From Ciceribacter sp. T2.26MG-112.2 (GTDB taxonomy: Bacteria > Pseudomonadota > Alphaproteobacteria > Rhizobiales > Rhizobiaceae): a stretch of DNA of 64,000 nucleotides. Under the pieces are notes generated by a model. It ran no database searches. It was not told the origin of the DNA and saw only the letters and a program-made list of their open reading frames with translations. The stretch spans positions 1 to 64,000 of the forward strand of contig NZ_UEYQ01000011.1 in assembly GCF_900492205.1 (NCBI RefSeq). The letters are read 5' to 3'. Numbering within the stretch: position 1 is the first letter of the stretch; each line of letters starts with the position of its first letter. Below, one piece after another: positions 56,970-64,000 of the stretch. The translations under genes and the position numbers were made by a program.

Positions 56970-57860
56970 GTGAGTGAAATCCGCCTCTACGTTACCACGA
57001 CCGAAGCATTGGCGGGCGAGATCCTCGATCTCATGACCGTCTGCTTCGGCGAAGAGGATCTGGCAATCGCCACCACCGAGGTGGACGAGAAGAACGACGT
57101 CTGGGAAGCGTCGGTCTACATGCTGGCCGATGAGGAAGATGCGATCCGGGCCCGGCTCGAAGACCTGTTTTCTGCCGATTTCGCCAATCTGGAGATCCAG
57201 CGCGAGGTCCTGCCGGACATCGACTGGATCGCCAAGTCGCTGGAGGGTTTGAAGCCGGTCCGGGCAGGGCGCTTCATCGTCCACGGCTCGCATGACCGCG
57301 ACAAGGTCAGGGTCAACGACCTGGCGATCGAGATCGAAGCGGGGCAGGCCTTCGGCACCGGCCATCACGGCACGACGGCCGGCTGCCTGGAGGTGATCGG
57401 CGAGGTGGTGCGGTCGCGGACGGTGCGCAATGCACTGGATCTCGGCACCGGCAGCGGTGTCCTGGCGATCGCGGTGCGCAAGCTGAAGCGCGTGCCGGTA
57501 TTGGCAACCGATATCGACCCGATCGCGGTTGCCGTCGCCGAGGGAAACGCCCGCGGCAACGGGATCGTCGAGGGTATCGAGTTCCGCGTCGCGCCCGGCT
57601 TCCATTCGACGGCGTTCGGCGAGTACGGCCCGTTCGACCTGATCATCGCCAATATTCTCGCCCGACCGCTGATGAAGATGGCGCCGCAGCTCGTCGCCCA
57701 TCTGGCGCCCGGCGGCTCGGTCATCCTGTCGGGTATCCTCGCCAGTCAGCGGTGGAAGGTGATCGCCGCCTACAACGGCGCGGGCCTTGCCCATGTCCGG
57801 ACGATCTGGCGCAATGGCTGGGTGACCATCCATCTGCGGCACGGTCGTGGTCTGGTTTGA
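56970..57860 (+). CDS. prmA: Ribosomal protein L11 methyltransferase PrmA, GTG start
   Basis: PrmA trimethylates ribosomal protein L11 with SAM. The 296-residue protein has an N-terminal L11-binding domain and a class I methyltransferase domain with ALDLGTGSGVLAIA near residue 150, the FGTGHHGTT signature before it, and DLIIANILARPL as motif IV. The start is GTG at 56970, preceded by AGGATGA; a five-codon ATG frame overlaps it and is probably without meaning. A perfect bidirectional terminator follows the gene. Confidence 0.94.
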   Translation: MSEIRLYVTTTEALAGEILDLMTVCFGEEDLAIATTEVDEKNDVWEASVYMLADEEDAIRARLEDLFSADFANLEIQREVLPDIDWIAKSLEGLKPVRAGRFIVHGSHDRDKVRVNDLAIEIEAGQAFGTGHHGTTAGCLEVIGEVVRSRTVRNALDLGTGSGVLAIAVRKLKRVPVLATDIDPIAVAVAEGNARGNGIVEGIEFRVAPGFHSTAFGEYGPFDLIIANILARPLMKMAPQLVAHLAPGGSVILSGILASQRWKVIAAYNGAGLAHVRTIWRNGWVTIHLRHGRGLV

Positions 57861-57926
57861 CGGCTTGATATTTTGCATCGCACCATTGCGTTAGACGCAT
57901 GGCGATATCCTCAATAACGGGAAACG

Positions 57927-57957
57927 AAAAAGGCGGCATCTGGGATGCCGCCTTTTT
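57927..57957. terminator. Bidirectional terminator between prmA and the DUF1127 gene
   Basis: AAAAAGGCGGCATC and GATGCCGCCTTTTT form a perfect 14-bp stem around TGG, with a U-tract on both strands. It serves prmA on the + strand and the convergent DUF1127 gene on the minus strand. Confidence 0.95.
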
Positions 57958-58058
57958 CGGATCAGTCGCCTGATCGGAGCCTGCGAGCTTTGGGAGGAGA
58001 GCTACGAGCAGGTGAGGTCTGGGGCCGCCGCGAGGGCTGCCTCATGGCTTGCGCCGGA

Positions 58059-58232
58059 TCAGAATGCGGTGGCGCGGGTGCCCTTGCGGCGCAGTTCTTC
58101 GCGGCTGGTGCCCATGGAATGCAGGGTCTCGTCGTCGAGGTTCATCAGGGCGCCGTTGACATAGCGGCTGGCCTGAAGTTCGCGCGCTGCGACAAAGCGC
58201 TGATAGGCATTGCGAAGAATGGAGTTTGCCAT
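58059..58232 (-). CDS. Small DUF1127 protein
   Basis: The 57-residue protein MANSILRNAYQRFVAARELQ... ends with the DUF1127 signature LDDETLHSMGTSREELRRKG. Such short, Arg-rich proteins are numerous in rhizobia; some bind RNA and influence carbon and phosphate use or stress response, but no function is certain for this one. The ATG at 58232 follows AAGGACC. CTATAT at 58281-58276 on the minus strand is a plausible -10. It points at the shared terminator at 57927-57957. Confidence 0.85.
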   Translation of the reverse strand: MANSILRNAYQRFVAARELQASRYVNGALMNLDDETLHSMGTSREELRRKGTRATAF

Positions 58233-58527
58233 TGTCGTGGTCCTTGCCGGTTGTGATTTCGTTTGTTCGATGATGCAGATATAGGCGCTGCAAACGCTTT
58301 GAGGCAGGGGGGATGCTACATGGGTGTCATGCGCCTTGCGCATGGGTGTGAAGCAAATGCCTTCCTTCTGGCAATCTTGTGACCAAAATTTATGCGGGAT
58401 GCCGCCATTATGGTGCATTGCCGCATAAGGCCCGGCGGGGAGTGTCGGCCGAGGCTTTGCGATGGTGCGGGACGGGCAGGCCTTGCTATAAGGTGCTCTC
58501 CAGATTCCGGTGATAAAGGCGCAGACC

Positions 58528-60375
58528 ATGTTTCAGTCGTTCGATGTGACATCCACCCCGCAATTCGGTCGTGAAAGGGTCGAGGCCCTGAGGACCCGGT
58601 TCGAGGCGCTCGGCATCGACGGTTTCCTGGTGACGCGGGCCGATGAGTATCAGGGCGAATATGTGCCGGCTTCGGCCGAGCGTCTCTCCTGGCTCACCGG
58701 CTTTACCGGATCGGCCGGGCAGGCGCTGGTCACTACTGACAAGGCGATCGTCTTCGTCGATGGTCGCTATGTGACGCAACTGGCCGAACAGGTCGATCCC
58801 GCCGTCTTCACCGCCGGCGATCTGGTGGGCGAGCCGCCGCACAAGTGGATCGCCGCGCATGCGCCGAAGGGCTTTCGCCTCGGCATCGATCCGTGGCTGC
58901 ACACCAGCCAGGAGGTGGAGCGGCTGGAGAAGGCGCTTGCCGGGCAGAACGGCGCCCTCGTCGTTCTGGCCGCCAATCCGCTCGACGCGATCTGGATGGA
59001 TCGTCCGGCCGAGCCGCTCGGGCAGGTCTCCATCCAGTCGATCGCCTATTCCGGCGTGCTGGCCAAGGACAAGATCGCCCGGATCGCCGCCGACCTTGCC
59101 GACAAGGGCATCGACGCCGCGCTGATTACCGATCCGTCGTCGGTCGCCTGGATCTTCAACATTCGCGGCAGCGACGTGCCGCATATGCCGCATCCGCTGG
59201 CGCGCGCCATCATCAAGGCCGACGGGACCGCCGAACTGTTTCTCGACAAGCGCAAGACCGGCATCGAGGCGGAGGCCTATCTCGGGCAGATGTGCCGCCA
59301 GATCGATCCGCGCCTGCTGGTGGCGCATCTGGAAAAGCTCGCGGTCGAGGGAAAGCGCGTCCTGGTCGACCCCGAGCTTGCGCCGTTTGCCCTGGTCGAA
59401 CTCATCCGGGGCCATGGCGGCGCGGTGGTCAAGGGGGATGATCCGGCCAAGATCGCCCGGGCGGTGAAGAACAGCGTCGAGCTCAACGGCTCGGCCGCCG
59501 CCCATCTGCAGGACGGGGTGGCGGTCGTCGAATTCCTCGCCTGGCTCGACGACCAGCATCCGGGCAGCGTCACCGAGATCGGCGCGGCGAAGGCGCTCGA
59601 GGCGGCCCGGGCCCGCGTCGGCGAGCGGATGCAGAACCCGCTCAAGGATATTTCCTTCGACACGATCGCCGGCGCCGGCGAGCATGGCGCGGTGATCCAT
59701 TATCGCGCCACCACCACGTCCGACCGACCGATCCATTCGGGAGACCTCTTTCTGATCGACAGCGGCGCGCAATATGTCAACGGGACGACCGACATTACCC
59801 GGACGCTGGCGATCGGGGCGGCGTCGGACGAGCAGAAGCGTTTCTTCACCCTGGTGCTGAAAGGCATGATCGCCATCAGCACGGCGCGGTTTCCCAAGGG
59901 GACGCGCGGCTGCGACCTCGATCCCCTGGCACGCATCGCGCTGTGGAAGGCCGGTGCGGACTATGCGCATGGCACGGGCCACGGCGTCGGCTCGTTCCTC
60001 TCGGTGCACGAGGGGCCGCAGCGCATTTCGCGGCTGTCGACGCAGGAGCTGCTGCCCGGCATGATCCTTTCCAACGAGCCCGGCTATTACCGGCCCGGCG
60101 CCTTCGGCATCCGCATCGAGAACCTGGTCTATGTCCGGGAGGCGGAACCGGTCGAGGGCGGCGACATGCCGATGATGAGCTTCGAGACGCTCACCTATGT
60201 GCCGATCGACAAATATCTCGTCGTCACCGAGCTTCTGACCCGCGAGGAACTGCGCTGGCTCGACGACTATCACGAAAAGACCCGCACAGAACTCATGCCG
60301 CTCATGCATGACGACAAGGCGCGGGCCTGGCTGGAGCGGGCGACCGAGCCGTTCAGCCGACCAGGTGGCGCATGA
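58528..60375 (+). CDS. pepP: Xaa-Pro aminopeptidase (M24B family, long form)
   Basis: This metalloenzyme removes N-terminal residues preceding proline. The 615-residue protein has the three-domain layout of the long aminopeptidase P (two creatinase-like N-terminal domains and a C-terminal pita-bread domain). Metal ligands are visible: two Asp in LIDSGAQYVNGTTDITRT, His in HGTGHGVGSFL, Glu in LSNEPGYY and Glu in IRIENLVY. The ATG at 58528 is preferred to a GTG six codons earlier; AAAGGCG precedes it. Its last 23 bp overlap the convergent azlD gene. Confidence 0.93.
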   Translation: MFQSFDVTSTPQFGRERVEALRTRFEALGIDGFLVTRADEYQGEYVPASAERLSWLTGFTGSAGQALVTTDKAIVFVDGRYVTQLAEQVDPAVFTAGDLVGEPPHKWIAAHAPKGFRLGIDPWLHTSQEVERLEKALAGQNGALVVLAANPLDAIWMDRPAEPLGQVSIQSIAYSGVLAKDKIARIAADLADKGIDAALITDPSSVAWIFNIRGSDVPHMPHPLARAIIKADGTAELFLDKRKTGIEAEAYLGQMCRQIDPRLLVAHLEKLAVEGKRVLVDPELAPFALVELIRGHGGAVVKGDDPAKIARAVKNSVELNGSAAAHLQDGVAVVEFLAWLDDQHPGSVTEIGAAKALEAARARVGERMQNPLKDISFDTIAGAGEHGAVIHYRATTTSDRPIHSGDLFLIDSGAQYVNGTTDITRTLAIGAASDEQKRFFTLVLKGMIAISTARFPKGTRGCDLDPLARIALWKAGADYAHGTGHGVGSFLSVHEGPQRISRLSTQELLPGMILSNEPGYYRPGAFGIRIENLVYVREAEPVEGGDMPMMSFETLTYVPIDKYLVVTELLTREELRWLDDYHEKTRTELMPLMHDDKARAWLERATEPFSRPGGA

Positions 60376-60664
60376 CCATCACGGCGATCCAGCCGCCGAC
60401 CAGCATGGGGATGGAGGAAAAGCCAAGGCCGATCGCGAGCGCCACGGCCATGGCTACCGTCACGTCTATGCCGCCGGAGAAGAAGGCGGGGGCAACCAGC
60501 GTGGTCAGCACCGCCGCCGGCACGGCGTTCAGCGCCGCATCGACGCGCGGCGGCACGTTCTTTAGCCGGCTCATCAGCAGATAGCCGCCGATCCTTGTCA
60601 GGTAGGTGGCAACCGCGCCGGCCAGGATGAGCAGCGTCATATGCGGGGTGAAAAGCTCGCTCAT
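60353..60664 (-). CDS. azlD: AzlD, small subunit of branched-chain amino acid exporter
   Basis: A 103-residue protein with three to four membrane helices (LLILAGAVATYLTRIGGYLL, ALNAVPAAVLTTLVAPAFF, VAMAVALAIGLGF), matching AzlD/YgaH. AzlD works with AzlC to export branched-chain or similar amino acids. Its ATG overlaps the azlC stop in an ATGA junction. The 3' end overlaps the 3' end of the convergent pepP by 23 bp, so the two transcripts are antisense at their ends. Confidence 0.88.
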   Translation of the reverse strand: MSELFTPHMTLLILAGAVATYLTRIGGYLLMSRLKNVPPRVDAALNAVPAAVLTTLVAPAFFSGGIDVTVAMAVALAIGLGFSSIPMLVGGWIAVMVMRHLVG

Positions 60665-61374
60665 GCGCTGGTCTCCGCTTCGGCGGGACCGGCCGTTACG
60701 GCCTTCGGCGGCAGGAGGGCTGCGAGAAGCACGCCGGCAAGCGCCCCGATGCTGACATGCCAGGGGGAACCGACCAGCTTTTGCGCCAGGATCGAGACGG
60801 CCGCACTGACGATGACCACGCCGAGGAAATTCGGTCGCTTGCGGAAGCCGAGCACGAGGCCCATGAAGTAGATGGGCAGGAGAACGTCGAAGCCGAGCGC
60901 CCTTGGATCGCCGACTAGTTTGCCGAAACCGGCGCCGATCGCGCTGACCCCGACCCAGCCGACATAGATGGTCGTGGCAAAACCCATGTACCAGGCAAAG
61001 GAAACGCTTCTTCCGGTCTCCCCGCGTGTCAGGGTCTGGGCAAATTGCGGATCGGTCAGCAGGAAGAATGACAGAGCTTTCTGCGCCGGGGAAAAGTGCG
61101 TGATGAAGGGCGTGATCGCCGCCGAATAGAGGATGTGGCGGAAGTTGACGGCAAAGATCGACAGCACGATCACCCAGACCGGCACGGAATGGCCGAACAG
61201 CTCGATGCCGACCAGCTGGCTTGCGCCGGCGAAGATGATCGCGCTCATCAGGGTCGCCTCGGCGACCGTCTGGCCGTTGCTGACGGCGATGGCGCCGAAC
61301 AGGGCGGCAAAGGGGATCGTGGAGACGAGGATCGGCACGCTGCCGCGCAGGCCCTCGGTATAGTCGGATTTCAT
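60661..61374 (-). CDS. azlC: AzlC, large subunit of branched-chain amino acid exporter
   Basis: A 237-residue membrane protein with about six to seven helices and AzlC signatures near the N-terminus (YTEGLRGSVPILVSTIPFAA, FAGASQLVGIELF) and VNFRHILYSAA. With AzlD it forms an exporter for branched-chain amino acids. The ATG at 61374 is preferred to a GTG four codons upstream; GAGGTG precedes it. It is translationally coupled to azlD. No Lrp-type regulator lies beside it. Confidence 0.9.
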   Translation of the reverse strand: MKSDYTEGLRGSVPILVSTIPFAALFGAIAVSNGQTVAEATLMSAIIFAGASQLVGIELFGHSVPVWVIVLSIFAVNFRHILYSAAITPFITHFSPAQKALSFFLLTDPQFAQTLTRGETGRSVSFAWYMGFATTIYVGWVGVSAIGAGFGKLVGDPRALGFDVLLPIYFMGLVLGFRKRPNFLGVVIVSAAVSILAQKLVGSPWHVSIGALAGVLLAALLPPKAVTAGPAEAETSA

Positions 61375-61622
61375 CTGTCGTCGCACCTCGTTTGATCTGA
61401 GCCTTTAAAGCCAAGCCCTTCGCTTAACAAACGAATAAGCCTGATGGGTCGATTGATTCCCCTGACATGTCGCTCGAGCGTTTCCGTTCGAGGGCGAAAC
61501 GGCGCACCGCTCTCTCGTGTCTGTCGTGCACCTCCCGATGGTAAAACCGCTTCCCACTCCGGCTCGAAATGCACTAGTCTCGCACTGTTCCCGACGAGGG
61601 GGATGTCACAAGGAACGCGTCT

Positions 61623-61871
61623 TTGCCGAAACTCGATTTTTCCAACGAAGACCAGGCGGCGATCGTCGCCAAGGTGCAGGACTATTTTCTCACCGAATTC
61701 GAGCTCGATGTCGGGCGGTTCGAGGCCGAGGCCATGCTGCAGTTCTTCGCCAAGGAGATCGGCGCGCACTTTTACAATCGCGGCCTTTACGATGCCCAGG
61801 CGGTGGTCACCGGCCAGATCGACGCGATCAACGATGCGATCTACCAGCTGGAGCAGACGCCCGGCAGCTGA
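61623..61871 (+). CDS. DUF2164 protein, TTG start
   Basis: An 82-residue acidic protein matching DUF2164: FSNEDQAAIVAKVQDYFLTE, LQFFAKEIGAHFYNRGLYDA. The function of the family is unknown. The start is a TTG at 61623 with AAGGAA seven to eight bases upstream; no in-frame ATG gives the conserved N-terminus. It is convergent with panB, 25 bp away, and has its own 248-bp upstream gap shared with azlC. Confidence 0.85.
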   Translation: MPKLDFSNEDQAAIVAKVQDYFLTEFELDVGRFEAEAMLQFFAKEIGAHFYNRGLYDAQAVVTGQIDAINDAIYQLEQTPGS

Positions 61872-61896
61872 GCCGCCGGGCCTGCACACAGTTGGG

Positions 61897-62724
61897 CTAT
61901 TTCTTCGGCCGCACCTGGAAGGTGTGTTCCGGACCGGGGAAGCTGCGGGCGCGGACTTCTCCCGCATAGTCTTCCGCGGCCTTGGAGATCACGCCGGCGA
62001 GGTCGGCGAAGTGTTTGACGAAACGCGGCTTGAAATCGTTGAACAGGCCGAGCATGTCGTCCGAGACCAGAACCTGGCCGTCGCAAGCCGGCGAGGCGCC
62101 GATGCCGATGGTGGCGGCGGCAACCGTGCCGGTGATCTCCCGGGCCAGTGGCTCGACCGTCCCCTCGATGACGATGGCAAACGCGCCGGCCTGATCGATG
62201 GCGCGGGCATCGCGGCGGATCTTCTCGGCTTCCGCGTCGCTGTGGCCCTTCGAGCGATAGCCGCCGGCGGTGTTGACCTGCTGCGGCATCAGCCCGACAT
62301 GGCCGAAGACCGGCACGCCGCGCGAAACGAGGAAGGCGACGGTTTCCGCCATTTCCTCGCCGCCCTCCAGCTTGACGCCGTCGCAACCGGTTTCCTTCAT
62401 GATGCGAGCGGCGGTGCGAAAGGCCTGTTCCTTCGATTCCTGGTAGGAGCCGAAGGGCAAATCGACGATGACGCAGGCATGCGACGCGCCGCGCATGACC
62501 GCCTGGCCATGGGCGATCATCATCTCGACGGTGACACCGACCGTCGTTTCCATGCCGTAGAGCACCATGCCGAGGCTGTCGCCGACCAGGAGCAGGTCGC
62601 AATGCGGGTCGAAGAGCCGGGTCATCGGGGTGGTGTAGGCGGTCAGGCAGACGGCCGGGCGGACACCCTTGAGGGCGGTGATATCGGCCGGTGTCAGCCG
62701 CTTCTGGCGGGGCGGGGTGCTCAT
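61897..62724 (-). CDS. panB: Ketopantoate hydroxymethyltransferase PanB
   Basis: PanB makes ketopantoate from 2-oxoisovalerate with methylene-THF, the first step of pantothenate synthesis. The 275-residue protein has [26 protein letters not shown] (Asp for Mg2+), [20 protein letters not shown] and [10 protein letters not shown]. Length and motifs are normal. It starts one base after the panC stop in an operon panC-panB. Its use of methylene-THF draws on the same C1 pool that MetF (1344-2261) reduces. Confidence 0.96.
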   Translation of the reverse strand: MSTPPRQKRLTPADITALKGVRPAVCLTAYTTPMTRLFDPHCDLLLVGDSLGMVLYGMETTVGVTVEMMIAHGQAVMRGASHACVIVDLPFGSYQESKEQAFRTAARIMKETGCDGVKLEGGEEMAETVAFLVSRGVPVFGHVGLMPQQVNTAGGYRSKGHSDAEAEKIRRDARAIDQAGAFAIVIEGTVEPLAREITGTVAAATIGIGASPACDGQVLVSDDMLGLFNDFKPRFVKHFADLAGVISKAAEDYAGEVRARSFPGPEHTFQVRPKK

Positions 62725-62725
62725 G

Positions 62726-63598
62726 TCAGGCGGCCTCCATGCCGTTTTCGGATGCGATGTCGATCACCCGGTTGTCGAGAAGCCGGGTCTGGCCGATGCG
62801 CACGAAGAGCAGCAGCAGGACCGGACCGGAGACGGTGTCGATTGCGGCGAGCGTCTCGGGGTGGCGCAGCGCCACGACCTCGGGCTCGGCCAGCGGCTCG
62901 GTGCGGATGAAGCGGGTGATCTGGGCTTCGATCGCGGCGACATCCTTGAGGCCGGAGCGGATCAGCCGGACGGCCTCGTCGAGGGCGCAAGGCACGATCA
63001 CGGCCGCGGCGCGCTGCTCGGGGCTGAGGTAGACATTGCGCGAGGAGCAGGCGAGGCCGTCCTTTTCGCGCACGGTCGGCACCGGGGTGATCTTCACAGG
63101 CTGGGCAAGATCCTCGACCATGCGACGGATGATCGCCACCTGCTGATAGTCCTTCTCGCCGAAATAGGCGGCGTGCGGCTGGACGATATTGAAGAGCTTG
63201 GTGACGACGGTGGCGACGCCGGCGAAATGGCCGGGGCGGGCGGCGCCCTCCAGTTCCGAGCCGAGTTTCGGCACGTCGACCACGGTTTCCATCGGCTTTG
63301 AATACATGTCGGCAACGCTGGGGGCGAAGAGGAAGTCGACGCCGGCCTGTGCCAAGAGGGCGCTGTCGCGCTCCAGGTCGCGCGGATATTTCGCCAGATC
63401 CTCGTTTGCGCCGAATTGCAGTGGATTGACGAAGATCGATACCACGGTCACCTCGTTTTCCGCCCTTGCCCGGCCGACCAGCGTCAGGTGGCCCTCGTGC
63501 AGGTAGCCCATGGTGGGTACGAAACCGATGGTCCGGCCGGCCCGGCGATGGGGGGCAAGCCGTTCTCGCAGTTCGGCGATGGTGGTGACGGTCTCCAT
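62726..63598 (-). CDS. panC: Pantothenate synthetase PanC
   Basis: PanC joins pantoate and beta-alanine with ATP. The 290-residue protein has [16 protein letters not shown] (with the HIGH-like HEGH), [16 protein letters not shown] and the KMSKS-like region CSSRNVYLS. The ATG at 63598 follows GGAGGACC; 35 upstream in-frame codons are rejected. It is the first gene of panC-panB. No panD lies beside it; in most bacteria aspartate decarboxylase is elsewhere or absent. Confidence 0.96.
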   Translation of the reverse strand: METVTTIAELRERLAPHRRAGRTIGFVPTMGYLHEGHLTLVGRARAENEVTVVSIFVNPLQFGANEDLAKYPRDLERDSALLAQAGVDFLFAPSVADMYSKPMETVVDVPKLGSELEGAARPGHFAGVATVVTKLFNIVQPHAAYFGEKDYQQVAIIRRMVEDLAQPVKITPVPTVREKDGLACSSRNVYLSPEQRAAAVIVPCALDEAVRLIRSGLKDVAAIEAQITRFIRTEPLAEPEVVALRHPETLAAIDTVSGPVLLLLFVRIGQTRLLDNRVIDIASENGMEAA

Positions 63599-63715
63599 AT
63601 CGGTCCTCCGCAATACCTTATGGCGCGCCGGTCCCGTAGCGTGGATGGGCGGGGAAATCAATCGGCCGGAAGACGGGGGGAGGGGCGAGTTGCCTGGTCC
63701 CACATGACGGATGGT

Positions 63716-64000
63716 TCAGCCGCCGATGACGTCTCTGCTCGACACAATGGCGACACCGGCGGATTTCATCTCCTCGAACGCGGCCCTCACTCCATCGGGG
63801 TCGATGCCGCGCGAGCCGTCCTCGATGAAGCGGACGGTGACGCCGGGCAGCATGTCGACCGCGTCGAGGGCGGAGAATTTCACGCAGTAGTCGGTGGCAA
63901 GGCCCATGAGGTCGAGTTCGGTGACGCCCTTGTCCTTCAGATAGCCGGCAAGGCCGGTGAGGGCTGCCCGGTCGTTGTCGCGAAAGGCCGAATAGCTGTC
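63716..64000 (-). CDS. pncA: Nicotinamidase PncA, C-terminal part (runs off window)
   Basis: The visible 94 codons read DSYSAFRDNDRAALTGLAGY near the window edge, then GLATDYCVKFSALDAVDML with the active-site Cys of cysteine hydrolases, and end VAIVSSRDVIGG. DSYSAF is characteristic of nicotinamidases, which convert nicotinamide to nicotinate in NAD salvage. The N-terminal half with the catalytic Asp and Lys lies outside the window. The gap of 117 bp to panC holds no other gene. Confidence 0.88.
   Translation of the reverse strand, partial: DSYSAFRDNDRAALTGLAGYLKDKGVTELDLMGLATDYCVKFSALDAVDMLPGVTVRFIEDGSRGIDPDGVRAAFEEMKSAGVAIVSSRDVIGG

Noticed and set aside
56960..56977. Five-codon ATG frame overlapping the prmA start, considered as a regulatory leader peptide
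   Set aside because: It shares the ribosome binding site of prmA and has no rare-codon or attenuator features.
61479..61501. CGTTTC-N11-GAAACG inverted repeat between azlC and the DUF2164 gene
   Set aside because: The arms are only six bases, no regulator is adjacent and no known operator matches.

Overview
This 64-kb window is chromosomal DNA from an alphaproteobacterium, most likely a member of the Rhizobiaceae (Agrobacterium/Rhizobium/Sinorhizobium relatives). The reasons are a GC-rich, tightly packed genome; the division and cell wall (dcw) cluster followed by lpxC-bamD-recN-ligA; a long-linker FtsZ ending in EIPAFLRRQ; betaine-lipid genes btaAB; a pyrophosphate-dependent phosphofructokinase; and the uncharacterised TIGR02587/TIGR02588 membrane pair. 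Genus cannot be fixed from the sequence alone. No tRNA, CRISPR array, prophage or integrated island was seen. The only mobile DNA is one end of an IS3-family element at the left edge.

Layout. (1) 0-2.3 kb: an IS3/IS150-type end, then an ArsR-methyltransferase fusion regulator with a 22-bp operator, directly followed by metF. (2) 2.3-18 kb: mixed small operons. These hold two DMT permeases, peptidoglycan hydrolases (MltB-like, GH25, two SLT proteins and an AmiD-like amidase), btaAB with a possible Pho box, a beta-lactamase-fold hydrolase, a LysE-like permease, PPi-phosphofructokinase, a TerB/J-domain protein, an FAD oxidoreductase, and RNase P RNA (rnpB). (3) 18.5-38.6 kb: the complete dcw cluster mraZ-rsmH-ftsL-ftsI-murE-murF-mraY-murD-ftsW-murG-murC-murB-[GGDEF]-ddl-ftsQ-ftsA-ftsZ. 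It ends in a strong terminator and is preceded by four 10-bp-spaced CCCA (TGGG) repeats typical of MraZ boxes and by a near-consensus CtrA site. (4) 38.8-47.3 kb: lpxC, bamD, recN, a cls/phosphodiesterase-like pair, and ligA. Every protein gene from 18.5 to 47.3 kb is on the + strand. (5) 47.4-64 kb: an Rrf2 regulator facing a methyltransferase, the TIGR02587/88 pair, a DbpA-like helicase, an exonuclease, creA, an orphan cheW, a DUF2189 protein, a 52-residue membrane peptide before SCO1/SenC, prmA, DUF1127, aminopeptidase P, azlCD, DUF2164, panCB, and the C-terminal part of a nicotinamidase.

Functional links. The dcw genes make and polymerise lipid II and build the divisome. LpxC and BamD supply the outer membrane. 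The nearby hydrolases would remodel the same wall. metF and its SAM-responsive-type regulator, together with seven other predicted SAM-dependent enzymes (BtaA, BtaB, RsmH, PrmA and others), connect the window to methyl-group supply.

The best candidates for undescribed biology are the TIGR02587/88 membrane pair, two tiny membrane peptides with excellent ribosome binding sites, a GGDEF gene inside the dcw cluster, and a 419-bp gene-free gap with several perfect stem-loops.
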